NCBI RefSeq assembly: GCF_001649575.2
Contig: NC_051431.1
Location: 9,646,844-9,710,843 of the forward strand
Origin: Kryptolebias marmoratus
Lineage: Eukaryota > Chordata > Actinopteri > Cyprinodontiformes > Rivulidae
Reading direction: 5' to 3'
DNA length: 64,000 nt
Of this stretch, positions 35,301 to 50,300 are shown in pieces. Under the pieces are notes generated by a model that saw only the letters and a list, made by a program, of their open reading frames with translations, was not told where the DNA came from and ran no database searches. The position numbers were made by a program, and so were the translations under genes. Position 1 is the stretch's first letter. Each line of letters starts with the position of its first letter.

Positions 35301-38300
35301 ACGGAGAAGGCCAACGACTTCAGGTGCTGGCTGTAGACGTGACGCTCGCCGCTGTGCACCGGCTGCAGCAGGTACTGACAGGGAACGATCTGAAAGGGAA
35401 AATAATGACCACAGCTTAGACTATTATAGAATGTTCAAGGATTTCTTGGACTTGTTTTATGTTTGCTGCTTCAAACGTGCGTTTGTATTTACGTGTCATT
35501 TAAGCCTGAAACTGCTCTTTCATATCGAAACGTTAAAAAAAAATTAAATCCTCACCTTAACAACCATGTGAATAAACAAAATCTGAGGCAAAATGCATAA
35601 ACATAACAAAGTGAACCCTATCAAATGACCAAAACCACCACCATCACAAAAACCAAACAGATTAAAACAAACACTGATGTCCACTGTGAAGCATGGTGGT
35701 GGAAGGTTGATGGTTTTGCAGGTTCCATAAACTTCGTGGCGTGTTTAGTCTTCCCCAGTAGTAAATAAAGTTGTATTTTGTTGTTGCAGTTCCTCTGAAC
35801 ATTGCCCAACGTGACCTCGTTGTGAAGTTGTTGGGACACCCACTCCTGCCTTGAATGTTTTCCATTTGGGAATTATCTTTCTTGCTAGAAAATAATAAAT
35901 CAGTAATATTTTGGAATTTCCTGTTTGGGGACGAACACAAAGTCCTTCCCGGGAATCAACGACGCTGCTTTCCTCCCGGTCATTTTGTTAAAACCCATCT
36001 TAACCTTCAGAGCAGAAAGAAACATAACCTGGTCTTTGTTTTGTGTTGATCAAATGTGTCAGATTACAGACACATGACTGCTACTTATCTTTTAAGTCAT
36101 ACTTTATTTCCGTACACTGAGGTTATATTCGTCTCATTTCAGACAAAATAAAGAGCACATATTGTTTTCTAAATCTCAAAATGAAAATGTAGGAGCTGAA
36201 AACAGACCTGGATCTGCTTTGATGTTGTACCAACACTGAAATCAGCAGCTCATGTACCCGCACCTCTGGTTTCAGAACTCCCTTTGGTACAGTGTGTTGA
36301 TGCAATCTTGTGTCACTGTATAACAGGTGTGTCGGTTTTCACCTTCATTAGTCTCCGCTAATAATCCCCCCTGCTCATTCTAACCTCCCCTGTGCCCGCT
36401 GACGACTTACCACGTTCAAACCAAAGTGGCAAAAGGTAACAGAGTGTGAAACTAAAAGCCGACACGAAGAGAGAGGAAAACCCGAGACCGCCTCCTCTCA
36501 AACGTTAATTCTACTTGGAGACGCGAACACAAAATGACTGCCCTACCTGCACTGAGATGGCGTTGCGGATGTGAGCGGGTAGGAACGGGAGCATCTCCAT
36601 GTAGCAGCGCAGCAGGCCCAGGGTGTAGGTGCTGGAGTGAACCTCTCTGTCTGCGTCTTCGTAGCTGAACGGGTCGACGATGTAAACCACTATGGCAGGC
36701 GGGTAGGAAACGGCGTGCGACTCGCCGTCTGTTGGTTTGCCCACTTTGTCTCTCTCCATGGTGCTGTTTAGACAAAAGCCAGCACGTCAGTACATGACCC
36801 AGTTTGTATCTGTCAAAGATGTTCATGGACGCAAATCTAGAGACGCGGGACGAGACTGGGGGTGAAAGTAACGACAGTCAGTGGTAGTGGAGTCTGAAGC
36901 TGAGTAAAAGATAAAGCACACTCAGCAGTCCTTGCTCTTTAGGACACACACCTCGTTTTGGTTTCTGTAAATTCTAGAGCAGTGTTTTACTCTTCTCTGA
37001 CAGAAAACATCCGAGGCTACAGCCCTGAACATCCAGGTCTGAAAACCACCAAAAACTGGTCCAAATCTGTCCATCTTCATTTTAAAAGTCTACTCCAGCA
37101 GATTCAATCATAAACGTGTGGATGGCTGCTGAGGTGGGTATGATGTGAATAACAAAGCAATGTGCACGGCCTAGAATACAGTCTTGCGAGCCGTGCACAC
37201 AAAAACAAGCTGAGATCTTCAAACATTGGCTGTTTTAGCTCACTGGTTGCAAACACTATGAATTCAATGAAGTTGCGATGGAAAATTTGCCTTTTCCTTG
37301 CGATTCTGAGTCACCAACGAGTATCCAGAGTTTTAAAAAAAAAAAAGGTTAGGTGGTTTTGGCGGATCCAAATTAAGAATCAATGCTCTAATAAAGAGAA
37401 TAAAAGACTAAATGTCAGAGTTTTCCTTGAGCGAAGAGCCGATAACTTAATATTTTATGACATTTTTATTAATGTAGAATGTTTTAAATGCCACAGGAGT
37501 ACCACGGTGTTTCGACTAACAATACTACGAACTTGTCATCACTGAAAAAACAACAAGCAAAACAGAGCAAGCCTTTATCAGACAGTCTAGAATTTATCTG
37601 TGATTGATGACACCATGGTTTGTGTTACAATTCAACATGTGGACCTTTGATTACTGTAACAATGTCACAACTGTCACTTTGGGGGGGAAAAGTGGCCCAC
37701 TTTTAAATTAAATGCCACAGAAATACCTCCAACTCAATTGGTTTTCCTTTGATGAGAAATTAAGATTACTTTGAGTAATCATCAAAACAAAGTGTAAAAA
37801 TCAACCTGGATGTACTCTGACAGAAAAAGCAAGACTCTATTCTAGTTGAAATAACCTCTGTGCAGCAGGAGTCAAACATCTGTCTCTCTTTAAACAGCAG
37901 ATCAACCTCATTTATTATAAAATCAACATTAAACCAAGTGTCATATGCTCATCAGGAGCGAGTAAACATGTAAAATAGCTCCTCTAGCTGATATAAAAGC
38001 AGGCGTAACTTACCTCTCCGGCGTCTCTGTGGGCCCTTGAGGCTGACTGGATCCATTTTCAGCCAGGCTGCCCGCACCTTGAGAGTTGGACTGTGGTCCG
38101 TTCTGAGTAGCGCCGCCCTGCAAGCCCCCTGACCCAAACGGCAAGTAGGAGCTCGGCTTGCCTGAGGCCATGGCCCCCATGGTCTGGGAGCCCGACGAGG
38201 AGGAGGAGGAAGAGGAGGAGGGAGGGGTGCTGTTGACCTGCGAAGTCTGGGCCGAGCCGGCGCTGGTAGTGTTGGCGCTCTGGAGTCCTGAGGAGTTGCT

Positions 38301-41300
38301 GGAAGAGTTGGAGGTCTGCGAGGAGGAGGAAGAGGAGAAGGACGAGGAGGAGGGGGGGACTGTGGTGGGATTGCGCTGGGACAAAAGGGAACTATCCAAA
38401 GGCAGCTCAGAAAGGTTCGGAGCTGAAAAAGAAAAGTAGATTTTTTTTTAAAATCATAGTTCTAAACCAAATCATCATATTAGTTTGTTTTTTAAGCATC
38501 ATGAACAAATGTGTTACCTAGATCATAACGACAGACTTGAGCAAAGAGTTTGAGTTTGTTAAAGGCTTCATTGTTTCCTTCTCTAGCAGCCATCTTGAGG
38601 AACCAGTCACTAAGAGGCTGCTCTGTCATGCTCCTTCCTTCTGTGGTGCCGACCGTCAGAATACCCTCTGGGTGACTCCTGCAGATGGGCCTGTGCTGCC
38701 CCAGCTGGCACGCCTGTTGGACGAAAATAAGTGAATGCCGTCAGCAAACAGTGACTCGTTTCTTTAGGACATGATTTATTATTATTATTTTTTTTTTTTT
38801 TTCTGGGTGAGCATGTCAAAACAGGACGAGTTTTCTAAACTACCAGCTGCATACCTCGTACATGACACCCAGGTCTTTGAAAAAGGTCTTGGCTCCACGG
38901 AGCAGCGCTTCGTTTTCTGGACAGACGACGACGTATCCCACATCCCTCTGGGAACCGAACGGATCCAGGAGCAGCTTCTCCCAATAGGGCAACCCGAAAG
39001 GAGAGAGCACTACGAAATCATATTCATAACCGACCAGAAAGGTCGGGATGGGCAGAGGCTCTGGAGACTCATCTGTACCTGTGGCGAAAAGACAGAAAAC
39101 CAAATAAGCACTTTTTAGGTTTTCTTCAAACATTTCCAAACAATCGACAAATTCTAAGACCAAGTGAAAGTTTTCTACTTAACTTGAATCAAGCTGCCAT
39201 TAACAATAAGAAATTCATCTCTCTTTTTTTAATGGAAAATTAAACTCCCTTAACTCAGTGAATACTGACAGAACCAGGATGTGGGAAAAAGACCAGGAAA
39301 TTAAGCTTAATGCAGAGATTTGGTACTTTATGTTCACCAAAAAGTCAAAAAGTATTCCCATGCAACAGGTTCAGAAAGTCAACCACAACAAATGTTTCAT
39401 TTTTTTTTTTTTTTACACTAAATAATGTTCAGGTCTTTCGAAGTGCAAAAAACTTTAACTACTGTATGTGACAACGTTCAGAAAGATCAAGATTTAGAAA
39501 AAATATTGCTAAGGAGCTCATTTTCTTCTTCTTTAAAGGTCTACTTTTAGGAAAGTGATGGATTCTGTTCCAGTGGATTCAGGAGAAGCTTTCCTCAGTC
39601 ACACAATGGGACAGAGTGATGTTTATGTTTTTACCCGTTGAACATTAAAGTTCAGCAGTGCTGAAAGGCAACGCCAACATCTTCTGAAATATTTAGGAGC
39701 TTCTTTTTGACCATCTTCCCAGTGTTGTTGTTGATTTATTGCAGAACAGACAGTATTTGTTTTTCACATCTAAGCAATAGACTTTTGGATTTTTCTGTCT
39801 ACTTCTTTGACTTGATGTAAAGATACAATCCTAATGTGCTGATGTCACCTTTAAATCCTTGTAATGATGATTATTACTTCTTTAATATATTTTTTTAATT
39901 TGGCAAGATCTGCGCTGGATGGTTTTTTTGTGACTCACTCATTTAAAAAGATAAGATGAAGCTTCTCACGTACCATATGAACCCCTCCCAGCCATTTTGT
40001 GGAACTGCTGCCAGGTGAGGGGTCCCTGAACACCCCAAGAGCGCAAACTCCTCTTCTTCTGAATGGTGTCCTGCAGCACGGGCTGGAGGGACAGCAACAC
40101 TCGCAGGACGTCCTGAGAGAACAGCTTGCTCATGTCTGCTGCTGCAGGAGAAACGATGGGAAAAGAGACGCTTGATGTTAGATTTAAACAGGAGGGAAAA
40201 ATAAATCACTGCAGTATTTAAAAAAAAAAAAGACTTACATTGACATTTTGGCCACTGGTGAAGGCTGGTGCTTTTCACTAGTGTTTCATCGACTTTTCCT
40301 CCCGACATGTTGTCCATGAACTGCCTGCCGTGCTCCAGCGCCATGTAGCAGTCGTTATAACAGTCCCTCTCTTCGACCCGCAGGAACGAAGTCAGCGCCG
40401 AGCTCGGTTTGGAGTACTCCACGCCCGCGATGGGGGCGAACGGGTTGGTGCACCGGTCCTGAAGCAGCAGGATCAGCTCATCTGGAGGTTTCTCCTTCAA
40501 GCTGCCTCGCAGCTCATCGAAGCAGCGCTCCGTGTCCCGGCTGGCGTCCGAGCCACGCCCCACCACGTCCAGTTCGTCCTCCAGAAACAGCCCGGCTGAC
40601 TGGCCAAAGCGCCGGTTGGTCACGGCGCTGAAGCCACAAGTGCACAGATACTGGGCCTCGCCATTGTCCTTGAGGTACACGCCCACGTCGGCGCCCCTGA
40701 TGTTCATGTTGCAGACGCACACGCAGCAGCTGTCGAAGTTGCAGTCCTTGAAGAGGTTCATGACGGACTCGGAAAGTATGAGAGTGACGTAGAGGCTGTG
40801 CGCCTCGGGGATGGAGGGCACGGTGGCCGGCTCCACGGAGCTGAGCGGTCGGCAGGTGGAGGGCGTGGACGCCGGCGAGTACAGGTCGGCGTTGTCGTAC
40901 TTGAGGGAGCCCTGGACGCTGGACGGGCCGCGGGGCGTTCGGGGAGTGCGTGGCGTGCGAGGCGTGGGCACGGAGAAGCGCGGCGTGGCCGGGGAAGGCA
41001 GGATGCCGGCGCCGCTGTTGCTGGGGGGTGCGCTGCTGGACATGAAGGGCGTGTGGGTCTGAGGGGTGTAGGTCTGGCTGTAGTCTGGCTCCACACTCGG
41101 GACGTTGCTGTTTCACAAAGATAAACGGCGGTTAAATTCAAAGATCTTCAAATCAGAAAACGTACAGGAATTAAAGCTTTGAGTTCTCAGAGGAAACAAA
41201 GACTTAACAAAACATTTTTATTTAAAATGTTGCTTTGAGTTCGTTTTACAACGGCTTCATTGTCATAAACACATGGCAGGATTTTAATGAAACTTACAGA

Positions 41301-44300
41301 AAGTAATCATTAGATGTACACCTACAACTGATTAACGTTTGGAGCCAACCCAGTTCAAGTTTGTTGCCACAATTAACAGATATTGAGCTCAAAACTGAAG
41401 TGGTAGTAGCTGAGAGTTACTCCCAACACATTCTCCTAGCAGATCTTGTAATACTGTGTGACATATTTAATCAATATTTGACCAAAATGACTAGAACTAA
41501 TAATTTCTCAACCTTAGTTTAAAACTCCGGCATTAGAAGGCGACGAGCGATACGCATTCCTTCAAGGACTGCTGGGCCTTTAGCTTCAATAACATTTTAT
41601 TTCCAGTTTTCCCATGTAATTCATGACACATTTACCTGTCTTTGGTGAGGAGACTGACACCTGGCACTGGAGGTATCAGTTCCATTTTGCCCATGGTCCA
41701 GCTCGGCGTGTACACACAGTTTTCTGGCAGTTTGATAGGCGACAGACACTGGCTGGGTAGTGTCTTCAGGGGGGCGTACATGGAACAGCCGATGATAGAC
41801 TGACATGTCTCTGGCTTATACACAAAGGAGAAGTCCTGAAAGCAGACGAAGCAGTCACTTAATAACAAATAAACACAAGTTGTTGCCCCCCCCTCTTTCG
41901 AGCCAACTGCGTCGCGTGCCGCACCTTAATCTCAGATGGCTTTGGGCTGCAGAAACCCTCCTCTACCTCCACCTTGAAGTGGCTGTTAAGCTGGCTGACG
42001 TCCAACACGGTGAGACTCGAGCCCGTCTCCAGACTGTCGTTGCTCCCGGAGTTCATGGGGGAGTAGCCCTGCTGCTCCAGGGAGGGCGGGGTGGGAAACA
42101 TCTTGTGCAGGTCTACCGGGCCTAAAGAAGTAAAACATTTTCAATTGGATGTAAAAAAAAAACTACAGTGTAAGAACTGCTGGAATCGTTGATTTGGACG
42201 TTAAAAGTGTATTTTACTGAAAATCTAAGCGGAACCTGTGATGTGGTTTTGATCTAAAAAATTAGTTTTTTTCTTAACAATCCAAATGTTTTTCACATAA
42301 GTTGTGGTGAAAAAGTCTGCAGGAAAATGTGAGCGGAACATCAGCTATAAAAGATATCTGGAAGTAACATCCCGTCATATTTTGGAACTGTACTTTTTGT
42401 TATATTTGCAAAATTTCATTCAATTCTTAAATATTTACCTACTGATTTGTTGAAAGTTGATTAATCTACCGTATGATAAAAATCCTCTAAGGTGAAAAAA
42501 TGTGGTTACATCATAAGAACGTGGAATTTTGAAAAATATAAACAGAAAAAACAGAATTTGGAAAAAAATAAAACTGGTTTTAAAGGTCCCTAATGATGCT
42601 ACTTACTGACGCAAGGCAGACGATCCAAGAGAGTTGGTTTAGTTTTTTTACAGTTAATGTCGTCTTCGATACCAACTCCAGCTCTTCTGGATCCAGACTG
42701 AGGAAAAAACAAAATTATATGTTTTTTTAACCTCCTGAAAATACATAAGAGCCAACAAGTTCAAGTACTCTCCTTACCACGAGATCATCTTCGTCGGAGT
42801 TAAATATCTTCTCCAAGTCGCTGTAAGAAACAGCCAAGTCGTTTTCATGGAAGAGGCTGGTTGAGGCTGAAGGTTTGCTGCCTGATGGACCCTGACCATC
42901 TGCACAAGGGAACAAATTAGAGGGGAGACCTTCAACGAGACACTCCAAATGTTTTATTTATACAAATGTCAAAAGTGGAGGCAAAAAGGAGGAAAAAAAG
43001 AAAAAGAGGAGGCTTTCTCACCATCGGCAGAAGTTCCAGTTGCTTCATCCAACTGAGACAAAAAACAGGAAGATTACAAAAATGGTTTTAACTCGATAAA
43101 ATTACATTCACTAAATGAGATTAGCTTTATGTAAAATAAAGAAACCTATTGTGTGTAATGCATTCACACAATACATCAGTAAATTATTCTAAAAGCAGAT
43201 TTTATCTCTACCTTCTGCTTCTTGTTGCCTTCCTTCTCAGTTCCAGACTTGTCCTTCTTCTCCGTAAAGCCGTCCTCCTCGTCTTCTACAAAGGCGTAAG
43301 GGTCCGGTACCTGACTGCGCTCTCTGTCCCCAGGGGACGAGGCGAGATGGCTGTTTCTCCGCTGGCTGTACGCCTTGACCAGGTCCTGGGACACCTTCAG
43401 GGTCTGCGAGGAGTTGCACATCAACCTGAGGAGAGGCGAGCTGTTACGACACGCACGGTCGAAACGTTTGTTTTAATGCACCGTCGGGCGAGCGTAAGCA
43501 CTTACTCGGTGACAGAGACCACGCCGTCCGTTGCCCTGCCACAATCGTCTCGTGTTTTATCCACAGGCAGCGGAGGTGGCGGGAAGCTGGAGTTCTTCTT
43601 CCTGGGTAAGTTGAAATACTTCCAGGGGTTGTAGGTGGAGTCTTCAATGGGGTTCACAGCTGAGCCTACGAACACGGTGGGCTCCAGGCTTTCATTATAG
43701 GCTGAGGGGAAGGACAGCGGCATGGGCACGCTCTCTATCTGCGGCTCCTCGGAGGAGCTTTTCTGTGGCATCAGACAGGGCTCCACCGACGGCGGGTAGA
43801 ACGCTTGGTGAATAGGCGTGGAAGAGTTCTTAATGGTCCCTGGGATTAGGTCGCTCTCTACGTGTTCACAGGGATGCGGGCTGAGAGGCGGGGGAGGCGG
43901 GGACCCCACCAGGTCGGCGGGCGGCCCGTGCGAGTGCAACGTGGGCGCTTTGGGAGGCACCGTGTCCACGTGGTGCAGGCTGGGATACGAGCCCTCCTCC
44001 TGGGGTCTCGAGCAGAGCCTCGGGTTCTGCGGCTCCAGGGGCTGCTCCTCGCTCACCGAGTTGCGGTGGTGAAACGGCGTCTGCGGCCTCCTCTGCTGCT
44101 TCTCTGCCTTTTCCAGCTTCTCGCCCAGCTTGTGCTTGGGGGCCGGCTGGGCGGGCTGGCCTGAGGAAGGTGGGTGTCCTGAGGTGCTGCTGGACCGCTG
44201 CTTCTGATTCTTATGCCTAAATAGACGCAACAAACTATTACCACAAGAGTCACTTAATGATCACCCACCGCCAATAGCAGTAATGTTTGTGCCCATCTGT

Positions 44301-47300
44301 GTGTGCATGTTCACTGCTGATTGACCTTTAAAGTCAATCCCATTCAAGATGGCCGCCACAGCCAACTGACTCAACCAATTTTAAAAATATTGAGTTTGAT
44401 GGACAAAAAATTTTGAATTTCGTGGTTTAAAAATGTTTCTCAACACATAATCTGAACATGAACAGATCGTGCAAAATCTGTTTTTAAAACTTTGTTATTT
44501 ACTTCTGATGTCAGCTGTCTGTTAGCTAAATATCTTTAGTAGAACTGGACAGATTTTATGGAAACTATCAGATCGTAATCACTGGGTGTATATTCTATAA
44601 ACGATTAACTTTTGGAGTCACCCCAATTCATGACTGCCACAACCAATCAACATCAGTTATAACTGATCAGTGTCAGTGTTACAGACAGTGAGCTAAAAAT
44701 CTGATGTGGTCGTAGCTGAGAGTCATCCTTTAAACATACTCCGAGCACCAACACACCTTGTGATATCTTACAATATCACATTAGATTACATATTGTTATT
44801 TACAAGGTTTGACCAAAATGGTTACATTTTTTAGCATAAGATCATTTCAGTCTAACATTCTGACATAACATGATATGCATTCCTTCAAGGACCTTTAAAT
44901 AAAGCAGAAAACATTTGTGAATGTTGTCTTTCAGGATACCTTGAACAATTGCAGGTTGGTCTGCAGGTTGATTCCACAAAATCCCAGAGTCCAGTGTTGT
45001 CCGACTCCTCCTCACACGCTCCGTTTGTCAAGTTTGTTATCTTCCTCCTGGGCAGCACAAAGATACATTTTCTGTCAGCAGGAAGACGCAGTTTTGCCAA
45101 AAATAAATAAAATTTTAAAAATGTAAAAGGTGTGAATAAACATACTTGCTCCCTGTGCGGTTGATGTTATATTCCTGCCACACCGACTCCACCATCTGGC
45201 CGGCCAGCCTCCGGGGGATTTTCCCCCCATGCAGAGTGTTGTTCGAGTTGTAGCAATCGGACGCAGAGGACAGCTTTAGCCACCTGTGAGCGGGCTGGTA
45301 GTCTGAAGGGAAGAAGACACAAGCGCAACGGCCTTAATATCACAGAAGCAACAGCCGACGCGTTTAGGTGCGAGTCTTACCGGTGTGAGCCTCTTCTGGT
45401 GACGTCGGAGGAGTCAGGGTGACAGACGACATGGCGGAGTCCCTGTGAGTGGCCTGACCCTGCTGGGCGCCACACTGGCTCCCTGGGGTGGTGGTTGAGC
45501 CCTGAGGGACCACAGCAGGGAGGTCCGACAGGGGGAGGAGCACCAGGCAGGACGGGTAGACCATCCTGACTCCCGCTGGAAGCAAGCACATTTACAGATT
45601 TTAAAAAGGAATGCAAACCCCGAACAACACCAGGTTAAAGGGTTAAAGCCATTCATCGTTGCACTTTCTCCAAGCTGCCTTTAGGTCGAATGACTGCAGA
45701 TCGTTGGTACAGTAAATTACTTCATTTAAACATAAAAAGTTCCAGGCAAGGGAAGAAATCAATTAGGATTTCTTGATTCTGTTTAAGACTTTCAGGCTTA
45801 TTTGTAGCCATGCAGAAAAGCCTCTTAAGTAATTTGAATTACAGTCAAATAAATACTGTGAATAAACATACAGGAAAAGATGGGCTTTTAAATAATATCT
45901 GCTGTATAAGTAAACTCATCTTTTAAGATTCCTTACCTTAAATTCGGGTTTAACTGCTCGTATTCTCGTCGCCCATCGCCGCTTTAACAAATAATTCTAA
46001 AGCCTTACCAACGAGGACTTCCACAGCTGCCAGGGAGTCGTCCTCCCAGTCTGCATCATCCATCTTGTCTTCCTGCACCTCCTTGGGATTGGGACAAATG
46101 GGATAGAACTGCCTCCACTCCTCTATGAGCTTCTGAGTAGGGTGATCTGACATCTTAAAGGCTTGGCCGGTGAGAGTCCCGTTCAAGCCGTACGGGCTCA
46201 GGATGACTGCAGGGCAGAGGAGTCGAATTGCATAAAAACTACAACCAGCAAAAACTTTTTTTTTTTTTAAAACCCTCACTAATATCCCCAAACTCCTGGC
46301 GATCCCACCTTGCAGGGGGCTGGAGCTCTGCTGCGCGAGGCTGAGGTGCTCCTCGCCGAGTCTCTGCAGAGGCTGATGCTGGGCGATCTCCACACTCGTG
46401 CACACGTTGCTGTCGCCGTGAACGAAGAAGGTGAACGCACAAGACAGGTGCTCGCTGCGAAGACAGGCACAGGAGGCGTGGCGAAGTTTAGACAAAAAGA
46501 GCTAGAAAAAATAGCTAAATATTTTAAAATCACACAAAAAACTACTTTGGACTTGGAGATGTAAAAGATCATTTAAACATTATTATTTATTTTTTATTCA
46601 GGAGGGTAAACATGAAGTGTAATAACTGCTTACATGCTGTAGTTTTTTTTTAAAAACAGGTTTAATTATTTAGTTTCACTAAATAATTTGTGAAACCAAA
46701 TAAGGTTCACGTTAGTTGCAAAAAATTCTGAAGATGTTTTTTCTGACCTGAAGTTTTAAGGATTTATTAGAATCCTTCTGCATGAAAATATCTATTTTGT
46801 TGGGATTTAAATAGTCAGAGTGGGTTATTAAGATGAAGCACGATGAGTTCGTCTTTAGTTTGTTTGTGGTGGAGCTGTGGTCACTGTGTGCGACTTCATT
46901 TCTTTAATATTGCATCTGTTAGGTAATTAAGCTTAATAAGAGACTCTAATGGCTCTGAACTGTGTTAATTAATAATATAGTTCAGATATCTGAATGTATT
47001 GTATTTTTTGTTCCATTTGTTCCTCACTGACAGCCCACTGTGTGTGGCGTGGCTGTGTAAAAACACATTTAAATGACCAGGTGTGAACGCTCTCAGACAA
47101 AGGAATCCACCAAAAACAGATATAAAGTGCAAGGTATGAACAGGGCCTGAGACATCACGACCAGTTTGAATTCACCATCTGATTGAAAGTGCTCAATGCT
47201 ATGAGCTCACAGCAGTTTGTGTAACAGGAAGTAGGATTGATTAATATTTCAGAGGCCTAAAAAAACAAAACAAAACAAAACAAAAAAAACATGTATGGGA

Positions 47301-50300
47301 AATTCTCCCTAAAATGTTAAAACAGCGTTCGTCTTTATTTTCAAGCCATGTGTGGAGAACCAGGCAGCTAAAAGCACTAAAATAGTATTTGTTGACATGG
47401 CTGCTGTAAAACCACAGTGCTCACTCAGCGTTTTCCAAAGACTGCTGTGTTTACCAGCGAGAGACGGCACGCAGGCGACAGCAAGCCTGCGACACACACT
47501 TCTGTTAAAGGTGCTGCTGTGCGTGCGCGTGGAGGTGTCAGCGCACTCGTTTTGTGCGTTTATGTGAAGATCTCGTCGTATAAAAAAACAGAATATGAAC
47601 ACAAGTGAGCAATAAATCCCATCCTTTTATACACAACAGCTGCTAAAACTCGGCGAAATCAAGGAGAAAGTAGCCAGATGGAGCCAGACGAGCACGGCCA
47701 AAAAAGCTGAGGCTCAAATTAGCTCGCCGGGAAACTCTAGGGTTCCCCCGGCCCCTCTCTCAAGAGCAAACGTTAAAATCTACATTAGCAACCTCAAGAG
47801 CAAATAATGTGCGAAAACGGCAGCGGAGCACCAGATTCAGATTGGTTTACCTCGACGAGAAAAAACACGAAGCAGAAACTGTGGACTTTAAACATCAACA
47901 TAAAACAAACAGCTTTCTAATCTGAGCGAAACAACTTCCAGGACTTTTTCTTTTTACAAACAATTCATAAAACCAGGTGTCAACATCAAGAAGAAATTAT
48001 GTAATTGAGTAACTAATATTTGTTCTACTAAACCACACTGTCAGGAACAATTGTAGTTTTTTGACAAGGAACATATATCTTAACTAATTAAAAAAAGAAC
48101 AACAATGCCACTCCTGTTTTGTTATTCTCAGTTTGAAAAACTTTTAGCTGCAGGTTGTGATTTTTCTGATTTGCTGCATCCACTCTCCGTTAAAACTGAA
48201 TAAAAACAACAAATTTCTGTTCAGAAGACATACGGTTTCAGAAATAAATCAGCTAATGATGCTTTTGTAAGCCCGGACAAATCAAACAGCCTTAATAATG
48301 TACTTATTTTATTGTATCCCCCCCCCCAACTAAGGGTTTGTCGTTTCAATTTTTGTCTTTAAGTGCGGCGTTAAAAGGCAGCTGACATCACGATAATAGG
48401 CAGCATTGTTTGAAATGAGCTCAATTAAGCGAGCGCTTTTAAAATCAGCCTGTATATTGTTACGAAGGAATGGACCCACAGTGAAGCCCGGGGGTTTTAC
48501 GGAGCCAGTATGTGATGTGAAATTAAGATGCGAGTTTTGACTGATGCTGCTTTTATCAACACGGGCTCTGTGGCGAGACTGCACCCTAAAGATGAATCAT
48601 TACCAAATAATCACAGCTGAATTATAGATGAGGAAAAACACGGATATTCAACAATTGCATTTTTCGAACCGTTTGCCGAGTGCCAGGCAGTGCTCGGTTT
48701 GCCGTGGACAGCCAGGCTGAAGGCTCCTGTCAAAGGTTGTGCTAATTTGTGTATAAAACCATGTCCGAAAAACCCCAATCCCCATCACCGAGAGGGGAAG
48801 AGTGAAGTCAAATGCCTTACTATAAAAAAAAACAACCTACAAGTCACGCTACATAAAAGCGAGTCGGCTGTGATCTTGAGCAAAGGAAGTCAGAGATACT
48901 TCATTAAGGCTTCAGGAAATTATTTAGATCTTCCTCTTATTTAAACAACCTCTGTAACCACGTTCAATTCAGATGGGTCTGTAAACAACAAACAGTTCAT
49001 TTACTGAATTAAAAAAAGCATTTATTAAAAGTTTATTTCCAACAGCAGATGCTACGGTTGATATGTAACACGAGTTATAATTAAATGTAAACAAAAATGA
49101 AAAATAAAATAGTTTCTTCCAACATTTGTAAGTTTTCACAGAGCTGTACCAGGCTGCCTATAATAAGGGTTAAAAACTGACGCTCTTCTGATGCTGCATT
49201 TAATGCCAGTAAATGTGTTTATTGTGCTGTAAAAAAAAAATGACCAGAGCACAATAACCCCTGTGGTGCAAGTGCAAGGGCCTTTCAGGGATACTCGTTT
49301 TAATTGTGATCACAAAATTTCAGCTGACGAATATCCCGACCTCTAAACTTTTTAAACTCTTCCTTCTAACGCAGGTGTGTTTTTTTTTTTGTTTTGCATA
49401 ACGATCGAGAATCATTAACAGCTGCTCAACACTGAAATGTGCAACTAGTCAGAAATAAAACCCCTCACTGTTTGAGACACGTTTCCTTAAAACGTGCCAC
49501 ATCGCGACACACGAAAATCGAACGCGCGCCACCTGTAGTGCGGCGTACGCGTGCGATTTACGGGATGTTTGAGCCCGCTGCGTTCAGTAAAGTGAACGTA
49601 CCTTTTATTGATGATCTTCTCCTCCTTCTGGTATGGCTTAACAAACCACTTGCCGATGCGAACGAAGCCGCGGTTCATGAGGCAGCGCTCCAGCAGGTTG
49701 TGGATGGCTTTAAAGAGGAGCGTTCGACACTCGTAGGACAGGCCGCTGTCCCACTCCCCGTTCTCTTCACCTGAAAGGACACAGATGCATCGAAAATAAA
49801 TAAATCATACAAATGTAAAAGACTTCCTTTTTCGCAGCAAAGCCGAGTGCCTCACTTTGACTGCCTAATGTGGCGTGCTAGATCTCCTCTTCACAAATTG
49901 GAAGGCTTAGTTTGGTTTGCAAACAACTGGCAACACCAAAACATGTAGAGACCAATTTGAATATATGAAAACTTTTGATATCAGCATTTATACGATTTAT
50001 TATAAAGTTATGGTATAGTCTAAAATGAAATGACTGCACCTTGTTCCTAATGCAAGTAAAAAACAATGGTTTAATACAGGATTAGAGTTTTAATATTACA
50101 CTTGTCTGCCTTTAACCCTAACCGTCCTTTAGACTAATCATAATACCTGGTAAGTGTGAGAGCGCACAAATTACATGATAGTAGGAACAAACATGTCTCC
50201 ATACGTAAAAACTGTGTCAGATAAATCAGACGCACAACAGCTTGGACTGATGTAGTCATGTGAGTTGGAGCCTCAGTGACTGAGAGGCAGTGGATTCCAC

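Noticed and set aside
43818..44164. Plus-strand gene opposite med13 exon 9
   Set aside because: Shadow frames of a GC-rich, Pro/Ser-rich MED13 exon; no start context or family match.
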